Positions 9,364-19,165 of a stretch of 64,000 nt of DNA are shown here, piece by piece (position 1 is the stretch's first letter; each line of letters begins with the position of its first letter). This DNA comes from Massilia antarctica (GTDB lineage: Bacteria > Pseudomonadota > Gammaproteobacteria > Burkholderiales > Burkholderiaceae_D): positions 3,844,001 to 3,908,000 of the forward strand of contig NZ_CP065053.1 in assembly GCF_015689335.1 (NCBI RefSeq), in the 5' to 3' direction. The translations under genes and the position numbers were made by a program. A model generated the notes under the pieces. It was not told where the DNA came from. It saw only the letters and a program-made list of their open reading frames with translations, and did no database searches.

Positions 9364-11178
9364 TCAGGCGTTGACCGAGAAGGTCGCCACCGACGATTGC
9401 AGGTCGCTGGCCGCGTACTGCAGCTGGTGCACCGCTTCGCTGGTGGCCTTGAGCGATTCGACGGTCTGCTGGGTGGCGTCGTTCAATTGCATCATGGTGT
9501 CGGAAATCTGCGCGGCGCCCACGGCCTGCGACTGCATCCCCTGCAGCACCAGGTCGAACTGGGGCGCGAGCTTCTGTACCTGGTCCATCACGGTGGAAAG
9601 CTGTTCGCCCACCTGGCGCACTTCGCCCACGCTGCGCCGGATCTCTTCGGAAAATTTGTCCATGCCCATGACGCTGGCCGATACCGCCGACTGCATTTCC
9701 TTGAGCATTTGCTCGATGTCCCAGGTCGACACCGAGGTCTGGTCGGCCAGGCGGCGGATTTCGGTGGCCACCACCGAGAAACCGCGCCCGGCGTCGCCGG
9801 CTTTTTCGGCCTCGATGGCGGCGTTGAGCGAGAGGATGTTGGTCTGGTCGGCCACCTTGGTAATCGTGATCAGCACACTGTTGATGTTGCTGGCCTTTTC
9901 CGACAGCGCGGCCAGCTTGGCATTGATCGAATCGGTGGCCGAGACCATGTGCTGCATGGTGCTGTCCATGCGTTTCAGGTTTTGCTGGGCCTCGGCGGTG
10001 GCGCTGGTGGTGTAGTCGGCCACCGCGGTGGCGTCTTCCATGGTCTTGAGCAGCTGGGTGGTGTTGGCCGAGATTTCCTTGGTGGTCGAAAGGATTTCGA
10101 TGCTGGTCTGGGCTTGTTCGATGCCGGTCGCTTCCTGCTCCTTGGCCGAGGCGGCGATTTCGGTGGCCGAGGTGGTGACCTGGATGCCGGCCTTTTGCAC
10201 GTTGTTGAGCAGGATGCGCAGGTTGCCGACCATGGTTTCGAGGCCTTCGCCCATGCGCCCGATGGCATCGGTGCCGGTGATGGTCACGGTGCCGGTCAGG
10301 TCGCCAATGGCGGCCTTGGACACCACGTCGAGCAGGGCGTCGACATTGGCGCGCAGCGCGTTGGTGGCGGCCATCTCGTTGGCCTGGCTGTCCTGGATCG
10401 ATTGCGCCATGCGGTTGAATTCTTCGGTGACCTTGCCCAGTTCATCGCCCGACACCACGGCCGCGCGCGCCGATTGCTGGCCGGCGGCGATCTTGCCGAC
10501 CGCCTCGGTCAGGTTGTTGAGCGGGTTGAGCAGCGCGCGCGCCAGCATCCAGGCCACGACCGAGGCCAGGGCCACGCACACGGCCCCGCCCAGGCTCAGC
10601 AGCAGGGACATGGTTTGTTGCAGTTGCACCGATGCCGTCGTGCGTGCCATCAGCAAGGTATTTTCCTCGTCGGCGATCTGGGAGATCAGGGCGCGTACGT
10701 CGCTGACGGTCTGGAAGCCGTTGTTGAGCTCGGGCCAGCGCGTGATCTGCTCAGCGGAGTCGGCCACCTTGCCCAAGGCGCGCCGTTTGGCCAGCATAGG
10801 CTGGATCACGGTCTTGAGCCAGGTGGCGGTCATGTCGTCGAGCTTGCGGATACGCGCATTCTGGACCGGGTTGTCGGCGGTCAGGCGCAGCGCGCGCTGG
10901 ACGTTTGCCAGCAGCGACTTTTCCTCGTCGATCTGGGGCGTCAGGAAACGTTCCTCGCCGGTCAGCAGGTAACCGCGCACTTCCGCCTGGATTTCCAGCA
11001 CGTTGGTGGCGATTTTGTTGGTTTCGAGCAGCACTTCCAGTGTGTGGCGGTCCCAGCGGCTCGCTTCCGACATCTTGGAGAAGTTGTTATAGGCCAGGAT
11101 CAGCAGGAACAGGATGATGGCGACGATGGCGCCGAAGCCGAGGAACAGCTTGTTCTTGATGCTCAGGTCAGTAAACAT
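9364..11178 (-). CDS. wspA: Methyl-accepting chemotaxis receptor WspA
   Basis: Inner-membrane receptor of the Wsp surface-sensing pathway. I chose the ATG at 11178 (MFTDLSIKNKL, 604 residues) over the upstream in-frame start at 11235 because a GGAG site lies just before it and the first membrane helix (about residues 11-30) then sits normally. A periplasmic helical domain of about 150 residues follows, then a second membrane segment (about 187-208), a HAMP domain, and a cytoplasmic signalling hairpin with the highly conserved tip NILSLNAAIEAEKAG. As first gene of the operon, its promoter should lie in 11179-11355. Confidence 0.92.
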   Translation of the reverse strand: MFTDLSIKNKLFLGFGAIVAIILFLLILAYNNFSKMSEASRWDRHTLEVLLETNKIATNVLEIQAEVRGYLLTGEERFLTPQIDEEKSLLANVQRALRLTADNPVQNARIRKLDDMTATWLKTVIQPMLAKRRALGKVADSAEQITRWPELNNGFQTVSDVRALISQIADEENTLLMARTTASVQLQQTMSLLLSLGGAVCVALASVVAWMLARALLNPLNNLTEAVGKIAAGQQSARAAVVSGDELGKVTEEFNRMAQSIQDSQANEMAATNALRANVDALLDVVSKAAIGDLTGTVTITGTDAIGRMGEGLETMVGNLRILLNNVQKAGIQVTTSATEIAASAKEQEATGIEQAQTSIEILSTTKEISANTTQLLKTMEDATAVADYTTSATAEAQQNLKRMDSTMQHMVSATDSINAKLAALSEKASNINSVLITITKVADQTNILSLNAAIEAEKAGDAGRGFSVVATEIRRLADQTSVSTWDIEQMLKEMQSAVSASVMGMDKFSEEIRRSVGEVRQVGEQLSTVMDQVQKLAPQFDLVLQGMQSQAVGAAQISDTMMQLNDATQQTVESLKATSEAVHQLQYAASDLQSSVATFSVNA

Positions 11179-11284
11179 GGTCGCTCCGGGTACGGTGTTG
11201 TTCACTATAAATGTAACATCGTTGAGGCGGAGCACGGGACAATTCGCCGTGGAGAACGGGAAATTTTTTGCGGGGGAGGGGAGA

Positions 11285-11307
11285 GCGCGGCCGCCTGCGG
11301 GCCGCGC
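11285..11307 (-). terminator. Possible terminator hairpin after argG
   Basis: Perfect 8-bp GC stem (11285-11292 with 11300-11307) with a 7-nt loop, about 50 nt after the argG stop on the minus strand. No T run follows directly, so this is at best a weak or factor-assisted terminator. Confidence 0.25.
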
Positions 11308-11355
11308 CGGCCGGCGGGCGCGCGGCCCACCGGGGAAGAGCTTGCTTTTGCCTGA

Positions 11356-12588
<1,233 letters not shown>

Positions 12589-12624
12589 GGAGTTTCCAAT
12601 CTTGGGTTGAACAATCTGGTGTAG

Positions 12625-13569
12625 TTATGCCGCGCTGCCGCTGGTGCCGCCATCGAGGCGTCCGAGCAGCAGGTATTCGATCAACGCCTTTTGCACGTGC
12701 AGGCGGTTTTCGGCCTCGTCCCAGACCACCGATTGCGGTCCGTCGATGACCTCGGCCGCGACTTCCTCGCCGCGGTGGGCGGGCAGGCAGTGCATGAAGA
12801 GCGCGTCGGGGGCGGCGCGCGCCATCTTGGCGCCATCGACGATGTAGCCGTCGAAGGCGGCCAGGCGCGCCGCGTTTTCCTTCTCGTAGCCCATGCTGGT
12901 CCAGACGTCGGTATTGACCAGATGGGCGCCCTGGCACGCGTCCGACGGGTTGTCGAAGACGGTGAAGCGGGAGGTCGACACCAGGGAGTGGTCGATGTCG
13001 TAGCCTTTCGGAGTTGCCACATTCAGGTGGAAGCCGAACACGTCGGCCGCCTGCAGCCAGGAGTACAGCATGTTGTTGGCGTCGCCCACCCAGGTGACGA
13101 TCTTGCCGGCGATCGAGCCGCGGTGTTCGACGTAGGTGAAGATATCGGCCAGCACCTGGCAGGGGTGGTGTTCATTGGTCAGGCCGTTAATCACCGGCAC
13201 CCGCGAATGGGCGGCGAAGCGCTCGATGATGTCCTGGCCGAAGGTGCGCACCATGATGATGTCGCACATGCGGCTCATGACCTGGCCGGCGTCTTCCACC
13301 GGTTCGCCGCGTCCGAGCTGGCTGTCGCGGGTGTTCAGGTAGATGGCGGCGCCGCCCAGCTGGTGCATGCCAGCCTCGAAGGAGAGCCGGGTGCGGGTCG
13401 AATTTTTTTCGAAGACCATGACCAGGGTGCGGTCGATCAGGGGGTGATAGACCTCGTAATTCTTGAATTTTCGCTTGATGATCTTGGCCCGTTCGATGAC
13501 GTATTCGAACTCGGCCAGGGTGAAGTCGGCAAATTGCAGGAAGTGCTTGATGGGTTTTTTTGGGGACAT
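12625..13569 (-). CDS. argF: Ornithine carbamoyltransferase
   Basis: Makes citrulline from ornithine and carbamoyl phosphate in arginine biosynthesis. The 314-residue protein has the carbamoyl-phosphate-binding STRTR at residues 57-61, HPCQ in the NEHHPCQVLAD block and the ornithine-site HCLP (FMHCLPAHRGEEV). It is the upstream partner of argG, which takes over its product citrulline. A sigma-70-like promoter candidate lies about 30-60 nt upstream (13602-13632, minus strand). Confidence 0.97.
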   Translation of the reverse strand: MSPKKPIKHFLQFADFTLAEFEYVIERAKIIKRKFKNYEVYHPLIDRTLVMVFEKNSTRTRLSFEAGMHQLGGAAIYLNTRDSQLGRGEPVEDAGQVMSRMCDIIMVRTFGQDIIERFAAHSRVPVINGLTNEHHPCQVLADIFTYVEHRGSIAGKIVTWVGDANNMLYSWLQAADVFGFHLNVATPKGYDIDHSLVSTSRFTVFDNPSDACQGAHLVNTDVWTSMGYEKENAARLAAFDGYIVDGAKMARAAPDALFMHCLPAHRGEEVAAEVIDGPQSVVWDEAENRLHVQKALIEYLLLGRLDGGTSGSAA

Positions 13570-13872
13570 GGGGGCGGCCGGTGGCAGGTGTTATCCACAC
13601 AATTATAAGGGTTTTGTATATTCGGGGTGCAAGACGGGCGAGAAAGCGGGATCGCCAAAAATGCGCGCGGCGCCGGGCTGGACGCGCGGCGGTAATAGTC
13701 CTAATTGTTGTTTGCCGAAGCGGACGCGCGCGCTACGATGGATTTTGTGATCAACGACGCGTGCGCGACGGTTGGCGACCCACCGTGAGCATCTGGCGCT
13801 GTGGAACCGGCCATCCGCGCCATCGGTCGCAGGGCCGGCAGTCGGCGATCCCTTCACTTCATGGAGTTCTTT
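13570..13872. other. Intergenic region between argF and the 13873 gene
   Basis: About 300 nt separating divergent genes. Besides the argF promoter candidate it holds a weak plus-strand promoter-like pair, TTGCCG (13712-13717) and TACGAT (13734-13739) with a 16-nt spacer. No convincing gene is seen; short open frames here lack ribosome binding sites. Confidence 0.3.
13602..13632 (-). promoter_or_regulatory. Candidate sigma-70 promoter of argF-argG
   Basis: On the minus strand a perfect TATAAT (13602-13607) follows TTGCAC (13627-13632) with a 19-nt spacer, slightly longer than ideal. It ends about 32 nt before the argF ATG. No clear ArgR box was recognised. Confidence 0.4.
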
Positions 13873-14352
13873 ATGCTAAAAACTTTCAGCGCCGCGCGCC
13901 CGCTCGTGAGCACCTTCCGGCCCGCGATCTCCACGCAGAAGCGGCGCATCGTCACGCTTGCGGGCTCGCTGATGATGCCTGATGGGCGCAGCTCGGCTTT
14001 GGCGCGCGCCAGCGACAGGCATTTCAACTGCGGCAACGCGCATCAGCTTGGGTCCCTGGAAGCGGCCATGGCGGCGCTACCGCGCGATCGCGACATCGTC
14101 CTTTCCTGGATACCGCTGAATTTTTCAAACAGCAAAAATCGCCTGGTGCTGCCGGTCCACGCGGGATTGAGCAAGGCGTTCAAACAAGGGCTCAGGTACA
14201 AGGGGAAGGAACTGAGCGCCGAAGCAATCGACGCCATGAAGCGGCAAGCGGAAACGAAGCGCTACCTCATTTCCGCCCTTCAGGGCGAGGCGATGCCGGC
14301 CGCTACCGGCGCGGCCATCGAGCGGACCCGGGCCGCCATGGAGAATGTATGA
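13873..14352 (+). CDS. Hypothetical protein, coupled to a GNAT acetyltransferase
   Basis: Predicted 159-residue protein of unrecognised family. I chose the ATG at 13873 because GGAG at 13863-13866 lies 6 nt before it; an ATG at 13861 is in frame but lacks a good site. The N-terminus is basic (KTFSAARPLVSTFRPAISTQ) without a clear membrane helix. The rest is mixed helical, with a short hydrophobic block DIVLSWIPLNF (about residues 74-84). Its stop overlaps the start of the next gene (ATGA), which supports it being translated. I cannot assign a function; a role as partner or substrate of the acetyltransferase is only a guess from coupling. Confidence 0.55.
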   Translation: MLKTFSAARPLVSTFRPAISTQKRRIVTLAGSLMMPDGRSSALARASDRHFNCGNAHQLGSLEAAMAALPRDRDIVLSWIPLNFSNSKNRLVLPVHAGLSKAFKQGLRYKGKELSAEAIDAMKRQAETKRYLISALQGEAMPAATGAAIERTRAAMENV

Positions 14353-14894
14353 GCGCCAGCGCCGGCAAGGCGCGCAGCGCGCTGTCGATGATGTCGCTGA
14401 TCCGCACTGCGCGCCTGCTGCTCGAACCGCTCGACAGCGCATGCGCGCGCGCGCTGCGCGACCGCATCGGCGACGATGACGAACGCACGGCCTGGATGCA
14501 GTTGTGCCGGACCTTGGCCGAACGCCCCGACCTGACCAGCGCGTGGATTGTTTACTGCGACGGCCGTGCGCTGGGAACGGTGGCGCTCATGCTGGTTGAC
14601 GATACGATCGGCGAGATCGGCTTCCTGGTGGCGCGGCCCGAGCGCGGCCGCGGCTATGCGCGCGAGGCGGTCGCCGCCGTTGCCCGGCATGCATTCACGG
14701 CAATCGGCTTGCACCGGCTGGCGGGCGTCACCCAGAGCGACAATCCGGCCGCCGCCGCCGTGCTGGAACGCTGCGGGTTCCGGCGCGAGGGCCTGATGCG
14801 CGGCAGCCATGCGGATGGCGCGGTGCACCGCGACTGCTGGCTGTACGCGCGCCTGGCGACGGACCAGGAACTGGTGCTGGTGAAGACGAGCTAA
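14349..14894 (+). CDS. GNAT family N-acetyltransferase (RimJ/RimL-like)
   Basis: Acetyl-CoA-dependent acyltransferase of the GNAT fold, 181 residues. It begins with the LIRTARLLLEPL strand typical of the RimJ/RimL group. The acetyl-CoA-binding motif is seen as RPERGRGYAREAV (Q/RxxGxG/A pattern), followed by NPAAAAVLERCGFRREG. The substrate cannot be told from sequence. The start codon overlaps the stop of the upstream hypothetical gene. Its own stop overlaps the stop of the opposing histidine kinase gene by 4 nt, so the two genes converge with no space for a terminator between them. Confidence 0.85.
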   Translation: MSASAGKARSALSMMSLIRTARLLLEPLDSACARALRDRIGDDDERTAWMQLCRTLAERPDLTSAWIVYCDGRALGTVALMLVDDTIGEIGFLVARPERGRGYAREAVAAVARHAFTAIGLHRLAGVTQSDNPAAAAVLERCGFRREGLMRGSHADGAVHRDCWLYARLATDQELVLVKTS

Positions 14895-17728
14895 TAGATC
14901 GCCGTCACGTCCGCGTCCGGATGCTGTGGCGCCGTCAGCGGCAGGTCGAGCACGAAGCTGGTGCCGTCCTGCGCACTGCTCACCACCGTGATTTGCCCGC
15001 CCAGCAGGGAGGTCACGATGTTGTAGCTGATCGACAGTCCCAGTCCGCTGCCGCCCTGTCCCAGCTTGGTGGTGAAGAAAGGATCGAAAATCCGCCCCAG
15101 GTGCTCGGCCCGGATGCCGCCGCCGTTGTCGTGGAACTCCACCAGTACCCGTCCCTCGGCCGGCATCGACGCCGTCAGCTGCATGTGGCCGCTGTGGCCC
15201 GGCGCGAAGGCGTGCAGCAGGGCGTTGTTGATGAAATTGGTGATGACTTGCCCGAACGGGCCAGGATAACTGTCCATCCCGATCGCATCCGACACCTCCA
15301 TGTCGATGTTGTGGTTGGCCGCGCGGATGCGGTTCATCATGGTGGCGATGATTTCGTGGCATACCTGCTGCAGGTTGAAGAAGCGGCGCTGCTCGGTGGT
15401 GCGGTCGACCGCCACCTGCTTGAAGCTGTTGACCAGGTCGGCGGCGCTGGTGAGCCCGCGCAGCACCAGCGCCGCCGCCTTTTGCGAATCGGTGATGAAG
15501 GCGGCCAGCTCGGAGCGGCGCAAGCCCGGCCCCTTCATCAGCGCTTCGATTTCGGCGGTTTTTTCCTGCATGGTGCTGGCGATCAGCAGGCTGTTGCCGA
15601 TCGGGGTATTGAGTTCGTGCGCCACGCCAGCCATCAGCGAACCGAGGGCGGCCAGCTTTTCCTGCGACACCAGCTGGGTCTGCGCATCCTGCAGCTGGCG
15701 GTAAGCCTCGGCGTTATCGAGCGCGATGGCGCCGTACGCGCACAGGGTGCGGAAAATCATGCGCTCGTTTTCGCCATAGGCATGCGACTGCGGCGCCTGC
15801 ACCGTCATCACGCCGATGGCGCGCTCGCCCACCGTCAGCGGCACGAACAGCGCGCTCATATTGACCATCGTGCCCGGTACCACCTTGCGGTGCTCGGCGT
15901 CGGGCCAGTGCTCGATGTAGATTTCGCGCCGCTCGTCGAGGCAGCGCACCGAATAGGCGTCGTGCTTGGACAGGGCGATCGCGTGGCTGGGCAGCTCGCG
16001 CCCCAGCTCCACGCCGAAGGCGCGGTGCAAGGTGGTGCCGGCGGCGTCGATCAGGTAGATGGCGAAGGTGCTGGCCGTGAGCAGGCCGTGGATGTGGCGG
16101 TCGAGCGCCTGGAACACGGCGGCGGCGTCCAGGTGGGCCGTGATTTCCTGGCCGATGGCGGACAGGCGCTCCAGGGTGGCGCTGGTGCGCTGCAGGATTT
16201 CGGCGCGCCGCGCTTCCGATTCGGCCAGCTCGCGGTGGTGGTAGCCCTCGCTGCGCGCATGCTCGGTCTGGTGATGCACCTGCATGGCGATGGCGCGGTT
16301 GGTCGCTTCCTGGCTGTGGGTCTTTTCGCGCGAGCTCGATGCCGCCAGCGCCACCTCGTAGGCGCGCGCGTAGTCGCCGGCGGCTGCGTATTCGCGCGCC
16401 ATGGCGTCGTACAGGTCGCCCGGCACGGTGTAGCCTTCGATGGTGGACGCCACCGACAGCGCCTGCTGCAGGTAGTGCAGCACCGGATTCGGTTCGACCA
16501 TGCCGGGCGGTGGCGGCAGCGGATGCTGGGCGTGGATCAGCGCCATCACGCGCAGCGCGGCGATCTGGTTGTAGGCGTAGCCGGGGGCGGCGGCCATGGT
16601 GGCGGCGTCGGCCGCCACCGCGATGGCGTCGCCAGCGCGGCCCAGGTGCGACAGCGCGTGCGCCTGGCCGCGCCGGGCGATGCTGCGAAAGTCGGCCTGG
16701 TCGAGCACTTCGGCGCGTGCGGCCAGGCGCGTAAAGGCGTCCAGCGCGCCTTCGTAGTCGCCCTTGTCGAGCGACAGGTCGCCCAGGTATTGCAGGGCGA
16801 TGGCGTAGCTGCGCGCATTTTCCAGCGGTTTCATGATGGTCAGCGCTTCCTGCAGCATGTCGTGGGCGGCGTCGAGCTGGCCGAGGCGGCGCAGGGAGTC
16901 GGCGCTGTGCATCAGGCAGGCGCCGACGCTGCGCGGCCAGCCGGTGGGACGCGCCAGTTCGAGCGCGCACTGGACCCATTCGAGCGCCGAGTGGTGGTCG
17001 TTGAGGATGGTGAAGTCTTCGCCGATGTTGGTGGCGGCGGTGATGGCGGCGCGCACCTGGCCGGTGTCGAGGGCCGACTCGTAGCAGCGCATGTAGTGGG
17101 CGGCGGCGGCGCCGAAGTCGGCCGCCTGGCTGGCGGCCAGGCCCAGGAAGTCGTTGACCCAGGTGGCCAGGGACGGGTGCAGGCGGCCGCTGTCGGCGTC
17201 GAAGCGCTGGCCCCAGCGGGCGATGGCGGCGACCGGGTCGCGCAGCACGGCCCAGCGCGCGAGGGCCGCTTCGGCCAGGTCGGTGCGCAAGGCGTCGCCG
17301 GCCTGGCGCGCGCTGGCGGCGGCGTTGGCAAAAGCGGTGTCGCTGCCGTCATGGTCGCCGCGGTCGATCGAGATCCAGGCCAGCAGCCAGTAAGTGTCGG
17401 CGCAGCCGGCATGGTCGTTCAGGAGCGTGAAGCGCGACAGCAGTTCGCGGGCGTGGGCGCAGGCCAGGTCGAGGGCGCCGTCGAGCCATTCGCATTCGGC
17501 GTGCAGCAGGTGCATGCGCGCTTCGAGGCTGGCGCAGCGGTCGGGCGGGAGGTCGGACAGGGGCAGCTGGGAGAGCGCTTCGCCGGCCAGCATGAGGGCG
17601 CGCGCCGGGTCGCGCTGGCGCAGGTGCCAGGCCAGCGGCAGCAGCACCGGCAAGCGTTCCATGCCGCGCAGGGAGGGCAGCGCGGACTCCCATTGTGCAA
17701 CGTTGACATCGACGGTGAACATCTCCAT
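14891..17728 (-). CDS. TPR-GAF sensor histidine kinase
   Basis: Large soluble sensor kinase (945 residues) without membrane segments. The first half (about 1-450) is a helical TPR-type repeat region. A short coiled coil leads to a GAF domain (about 500-660) and then a HisKA/HATPase module: H-box VAHELNTPIGN with the phospho-His near residue 700, N-box FINNALLHAFAP, DNGGGI, and GQGGSGLGLS. It probably phosphorylates a separate response regulator; none is encoded next to it. TPR-GAF-kinase proteins are common in Burkholderiales, but the ligand is unknown. The start at 17728 has an AAGGG site upstream. Its promoter must lie in or beside the palindromic region at 17784-17916. Confidence 0.85.
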   Translation of the reverse strand: MEMFTVDVNVAQWESALPSLRGMERLPVLLPLAWHLRQRDPARALMLAGEALSQLPLSDLPPDRCASLEARMHLLHAECEWLDGALDLACAHARELLSRFTLLNDHAGCADTYWLLAWISIDRGDHDGSDTAFANAAASARQAGDALRTDLAEAALARWAVLRDPVAAIARWGQRFDADSGRLHPSLATWVNDFLGLAASQAADFGAAAAHYMRCYESALDTGQVRAAITAATNIGEDFTILNDHHSALEWVQCALELARPTGWPRSVGACLMHSADSLRRLGQLDAAHDMLQEALTIMKPLENARSYAIALQYLGDLSLDKGDYEGALDAFTRLAARAEVLDQADFRSIARRGQAHALSHLGRAGDAIAVAADAATMAAAPGYAYNQIAALRVMALIHAQHPLPPPPGMVEPNPVLHYLQQALSVASTIEGYTVPGDLYDAMAREYAAAGDYARAYEVALAASSSREKTHSQEATNRAIAMQVHHQTEHARSEGYHHRELAESEARRAEILQRTSATLERLSAIGQEITAHLDAAAVFQALDRHIHGLLTASTFAIYLIDAAGTTLHRAFGVELGRELPSHAIALSKHDAYSVRCLDERREIYIEHWPDAEHRKVVPGTMVNMSALFVPLTVGERAIGVMTVQAPQSHAYGENERMIFRTLCAYGAIALDNAEAYRQLQDAQTQLVSQEKLAALGSLMAGVAHELNTPIGNSLLIASTMQEKTAEIEALMKGPGLRRSELAAFITDSQKAAALVLRGLTSAADLVNSFKQVAVDRTTEQRRFFNLQQVCHEIIATMMNRIRAANHNIDMEVSDAIGMDSYPGPFGQVITNFINNALLHAFAPGHSGHMQLTASMPAEGRVLVEFHDNGGGIRAEHLGRIFDPFFTTKLGQGGSGLGLSISYNIVTSLLGGQITVVSSAQDGTSFVLDLPLTAPQHPDADVTAIY

Positions 17729-17783
17729 TGCCGGGACCCTTTACGATGGTGTTGCCATTGTATGCTGAAAAGCGGGCTATCTC

Positions 17784-17810
17784 GTCATTTCTGCCATTGG
17801 CAGAAATGAC
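17784..17810. repeat. Perfect 13-bp palindrome
   Basis: Two 13-nt arms (17784-17796 and 17798-17810; left arm begins GTCATTTCTG) are exact reverse complements around a single central base. It lies between the histidine kinase start and the rsgA end, directly next to the larger inverted repeat at 17811-17889. It could be an operator for the kinase gene or part of a compound REP-like element. Confidence 0.75.
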
Positions 17811-17916
17811 TTCCCGCGCAGGCGGGAACCCAAGTTCATGCCGAAGTCACAGGTATCGCAACAAACTTGGGTTCCCGCCTGCGCGGGAACGACGGGCTAG
17901 CGGGAACGACGAGCTA
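17811..17916. repeat. REP-like 26-bp inverted repeat plus 17-nt tandem repeat
   Basis: Arms 17811-17836 and 17864-17889 are perfect 26-nt reverse complements around a 27-nt loop, and each arm contains its own small palindrome (CCCGCgcaGGCGGG type). The right arm runs into two 17-nt tandem copies (17883-17899 and 17900-17916, one mismatch) built on GCGGGAACGACG. The whole block ends 5 nt before the rsgA stop codon and may act as a 3' stabilising or termination structure. Confidence 0.75.
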
Positions 17917-17921
17917 GCGGA

Positions 17922-18836
17922 TCAGTACAAGGTCTGCGCCGATTCGTGCAGCAGCTGTCCGTACAAGGTGTGGCGGAATTTGGCGATTTTGCCTTCCGCG
18001 ACCGCCGTCAGGATCGCGCACTGCGGTTCGATCAGGTGGCGGCAGTTGTAGAACTTGCAACCGCCCAGGTACGGCCCGAACTCCACGAACGCCCGTTCCA
18101 GCATCCCTTCGCTCAGGTGATACAGCCCGAATTCCTGGAAGCCCGGCGAATCGATGATCGAGGCATGCTCGCCCAGCGAGTACAGACGGGTGAAGGTGGT
18201 GGTGTGCTTGCCGGTGTCGAGCGCCGCCGAAATCTCGCGCACCGCGATATCGGCGTCCGGCACCAGCAAATTGATCAGCGACGATTTGCCCATGCCCGAC
18301 TGGCCGATGAAAATCGACGATTCCCCCTCCAGTAGCGGCATCAGGGTGGCCACCGCGTGCTCCGGATTGGCGCGCGCCGACACTTCGTGCAGCGGATAGC
18401 CGAGCGAGGTGTAGGCCAGCAGGCGCTCGCGCGCCTTGGGCAGCAGGTCGGCCACGTCGGTCTTGTTGAGGATCAGGTGGGCCTCGATGCCGGCCGCTTC
18501 GGCCGCCACCAGCGAGCGCGAAATCAGGTCGTCGGCAAACCCCGGCTCGGTCGCCACCACGATGAACAGGCGGCTCAGGTTGGCCGCCAGCAGCTTCGAT
18601 TTGTACTGGTCGGAACGGTACAGCAGGGTCTTGCGCTCGGTGATCGATTCGATCACGGCCTGGTCTTCCGACGTCATCTTGAGGTTGACCACATCGCCCA
18701 CGGCGATATTCGTCTTTTTGCCGCGCGTGACGCATTGCAGCTTGCGCCCGGCCACGTCGGCCAGGTAATGGCGCCCGTGGGCGGCGATGATGGTGCCGGT
18801 CAGGCCGGCCGCTGCCGGCACGCTTTGGCCGCTCAT
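17922..18836 (-). CDS. rsgA: Ribosome small subunit-dependent GTPase RsgA
   Basis: Circularly permuted GTPase that helps late 30S subunit maturation. Order of motifs shows the permutation: an N-terminal OB fold, then G4 LNKTD (123-127), then the G1 P-loop GQSGMGKSS (178-186), then G3 [10 protein letters not shown], and a C-terminal zinc finger with Cys/His ligands in [14 protein letters not shown]. The length of 304 residues is normal. The start codon overlaps the stop of the pterin dehydratase gene by 4 nt, so it is the last gene of a three-gene operon. Confidence 0.95.
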   Translation of the reverse strand: MSGQSVPAAAGLTGTIIAAHGRHYLADVAGRKLQCVTRGKKTNIAVGDVVNLKMTSEDQAVIESITERKTLLYRSDQYKSKLLAANLSRLFIVVATEPGFADDLISRSLVAAEAAGIEAHLILNKTDVADLLPKARERLLAYTSLGYPLHEVSARANPEHAVATLMPLLEGESSIFIGQSGMGKSSLINLLVPDADIAVREISAALDTGKHTTTFTRLYSLGEHASIIDSPGFQEFGLYHLSEGMLERAFVEFGPYLGGCKFYNCRHLIEPQCAILTAVAEGKIAKFRHTLYGQLLHESAQTLY

Positions 18837-19165
18837 GCGCCGCTCCGCTGGCCGAACAGCGCATTGGCTTTGGCCGCGCAGATAAAGTCGTTGTCAGACA
18901 GCGCGCCGCCGGCCGAATGGGTGTTGTAGCGCACTGCGCACTCCTTGTAGGTGACCGTCAGTTCCGGATGGTGGTCCTGATGGTGGCTGATCCAGGCCAG
19001 CGCGTTAACGAAGGCCATGGTGTCGTAATAATTCTTGAAGGTGAAACGGCGAAGCAGCTTGCCGTCGGCGATGCTCCAGCCGGGCACCTGCGGCAGCAGG
19101 GCGGCGATGGCATCCGGGGCGAGGGCAGCGGCGTCGGCACGGCAGGATTGGGTAAGCAGGCTCAT
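18833..19165 (-). CDS. phhB: 4a-hydroxytetrahydrobiopterin dehydratase (pterin carbinolamine dehydratase)
   Basis: Recycles the 4a-hydroxypterin cofactor made by aromatic amino acid hydroxylases. The ATG at 19165 gives 110 residues, the usual length, and it overlaps the M48 peptidase stop by 4 nt. The family signature is intact: [13 protein letters not shown] followed by VRYNTH and LSDNDF. The longer open frame upstream is not coding here, since the peptidase gene occupies it in another frame. No phenylalanine hydroxylase is seen in the window. Confidence 0.92.
   Translation of the reverse strand: MSLLTQSCRADAAALAPDAIAALLPQVPGWSIADGKLLRRFTFKNYYDTMAFVNALAWISHHQDHHPELTVTYKECAVRYNTHSAGGALSDNDFICAAKANALFGQRSGA

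Noticed and set aside
14921..17809. 962-residue plus-strand frame opposite the histidine kinase
   Set aside because: Shadow frame; the kinase motifs on the minus strand are complete.
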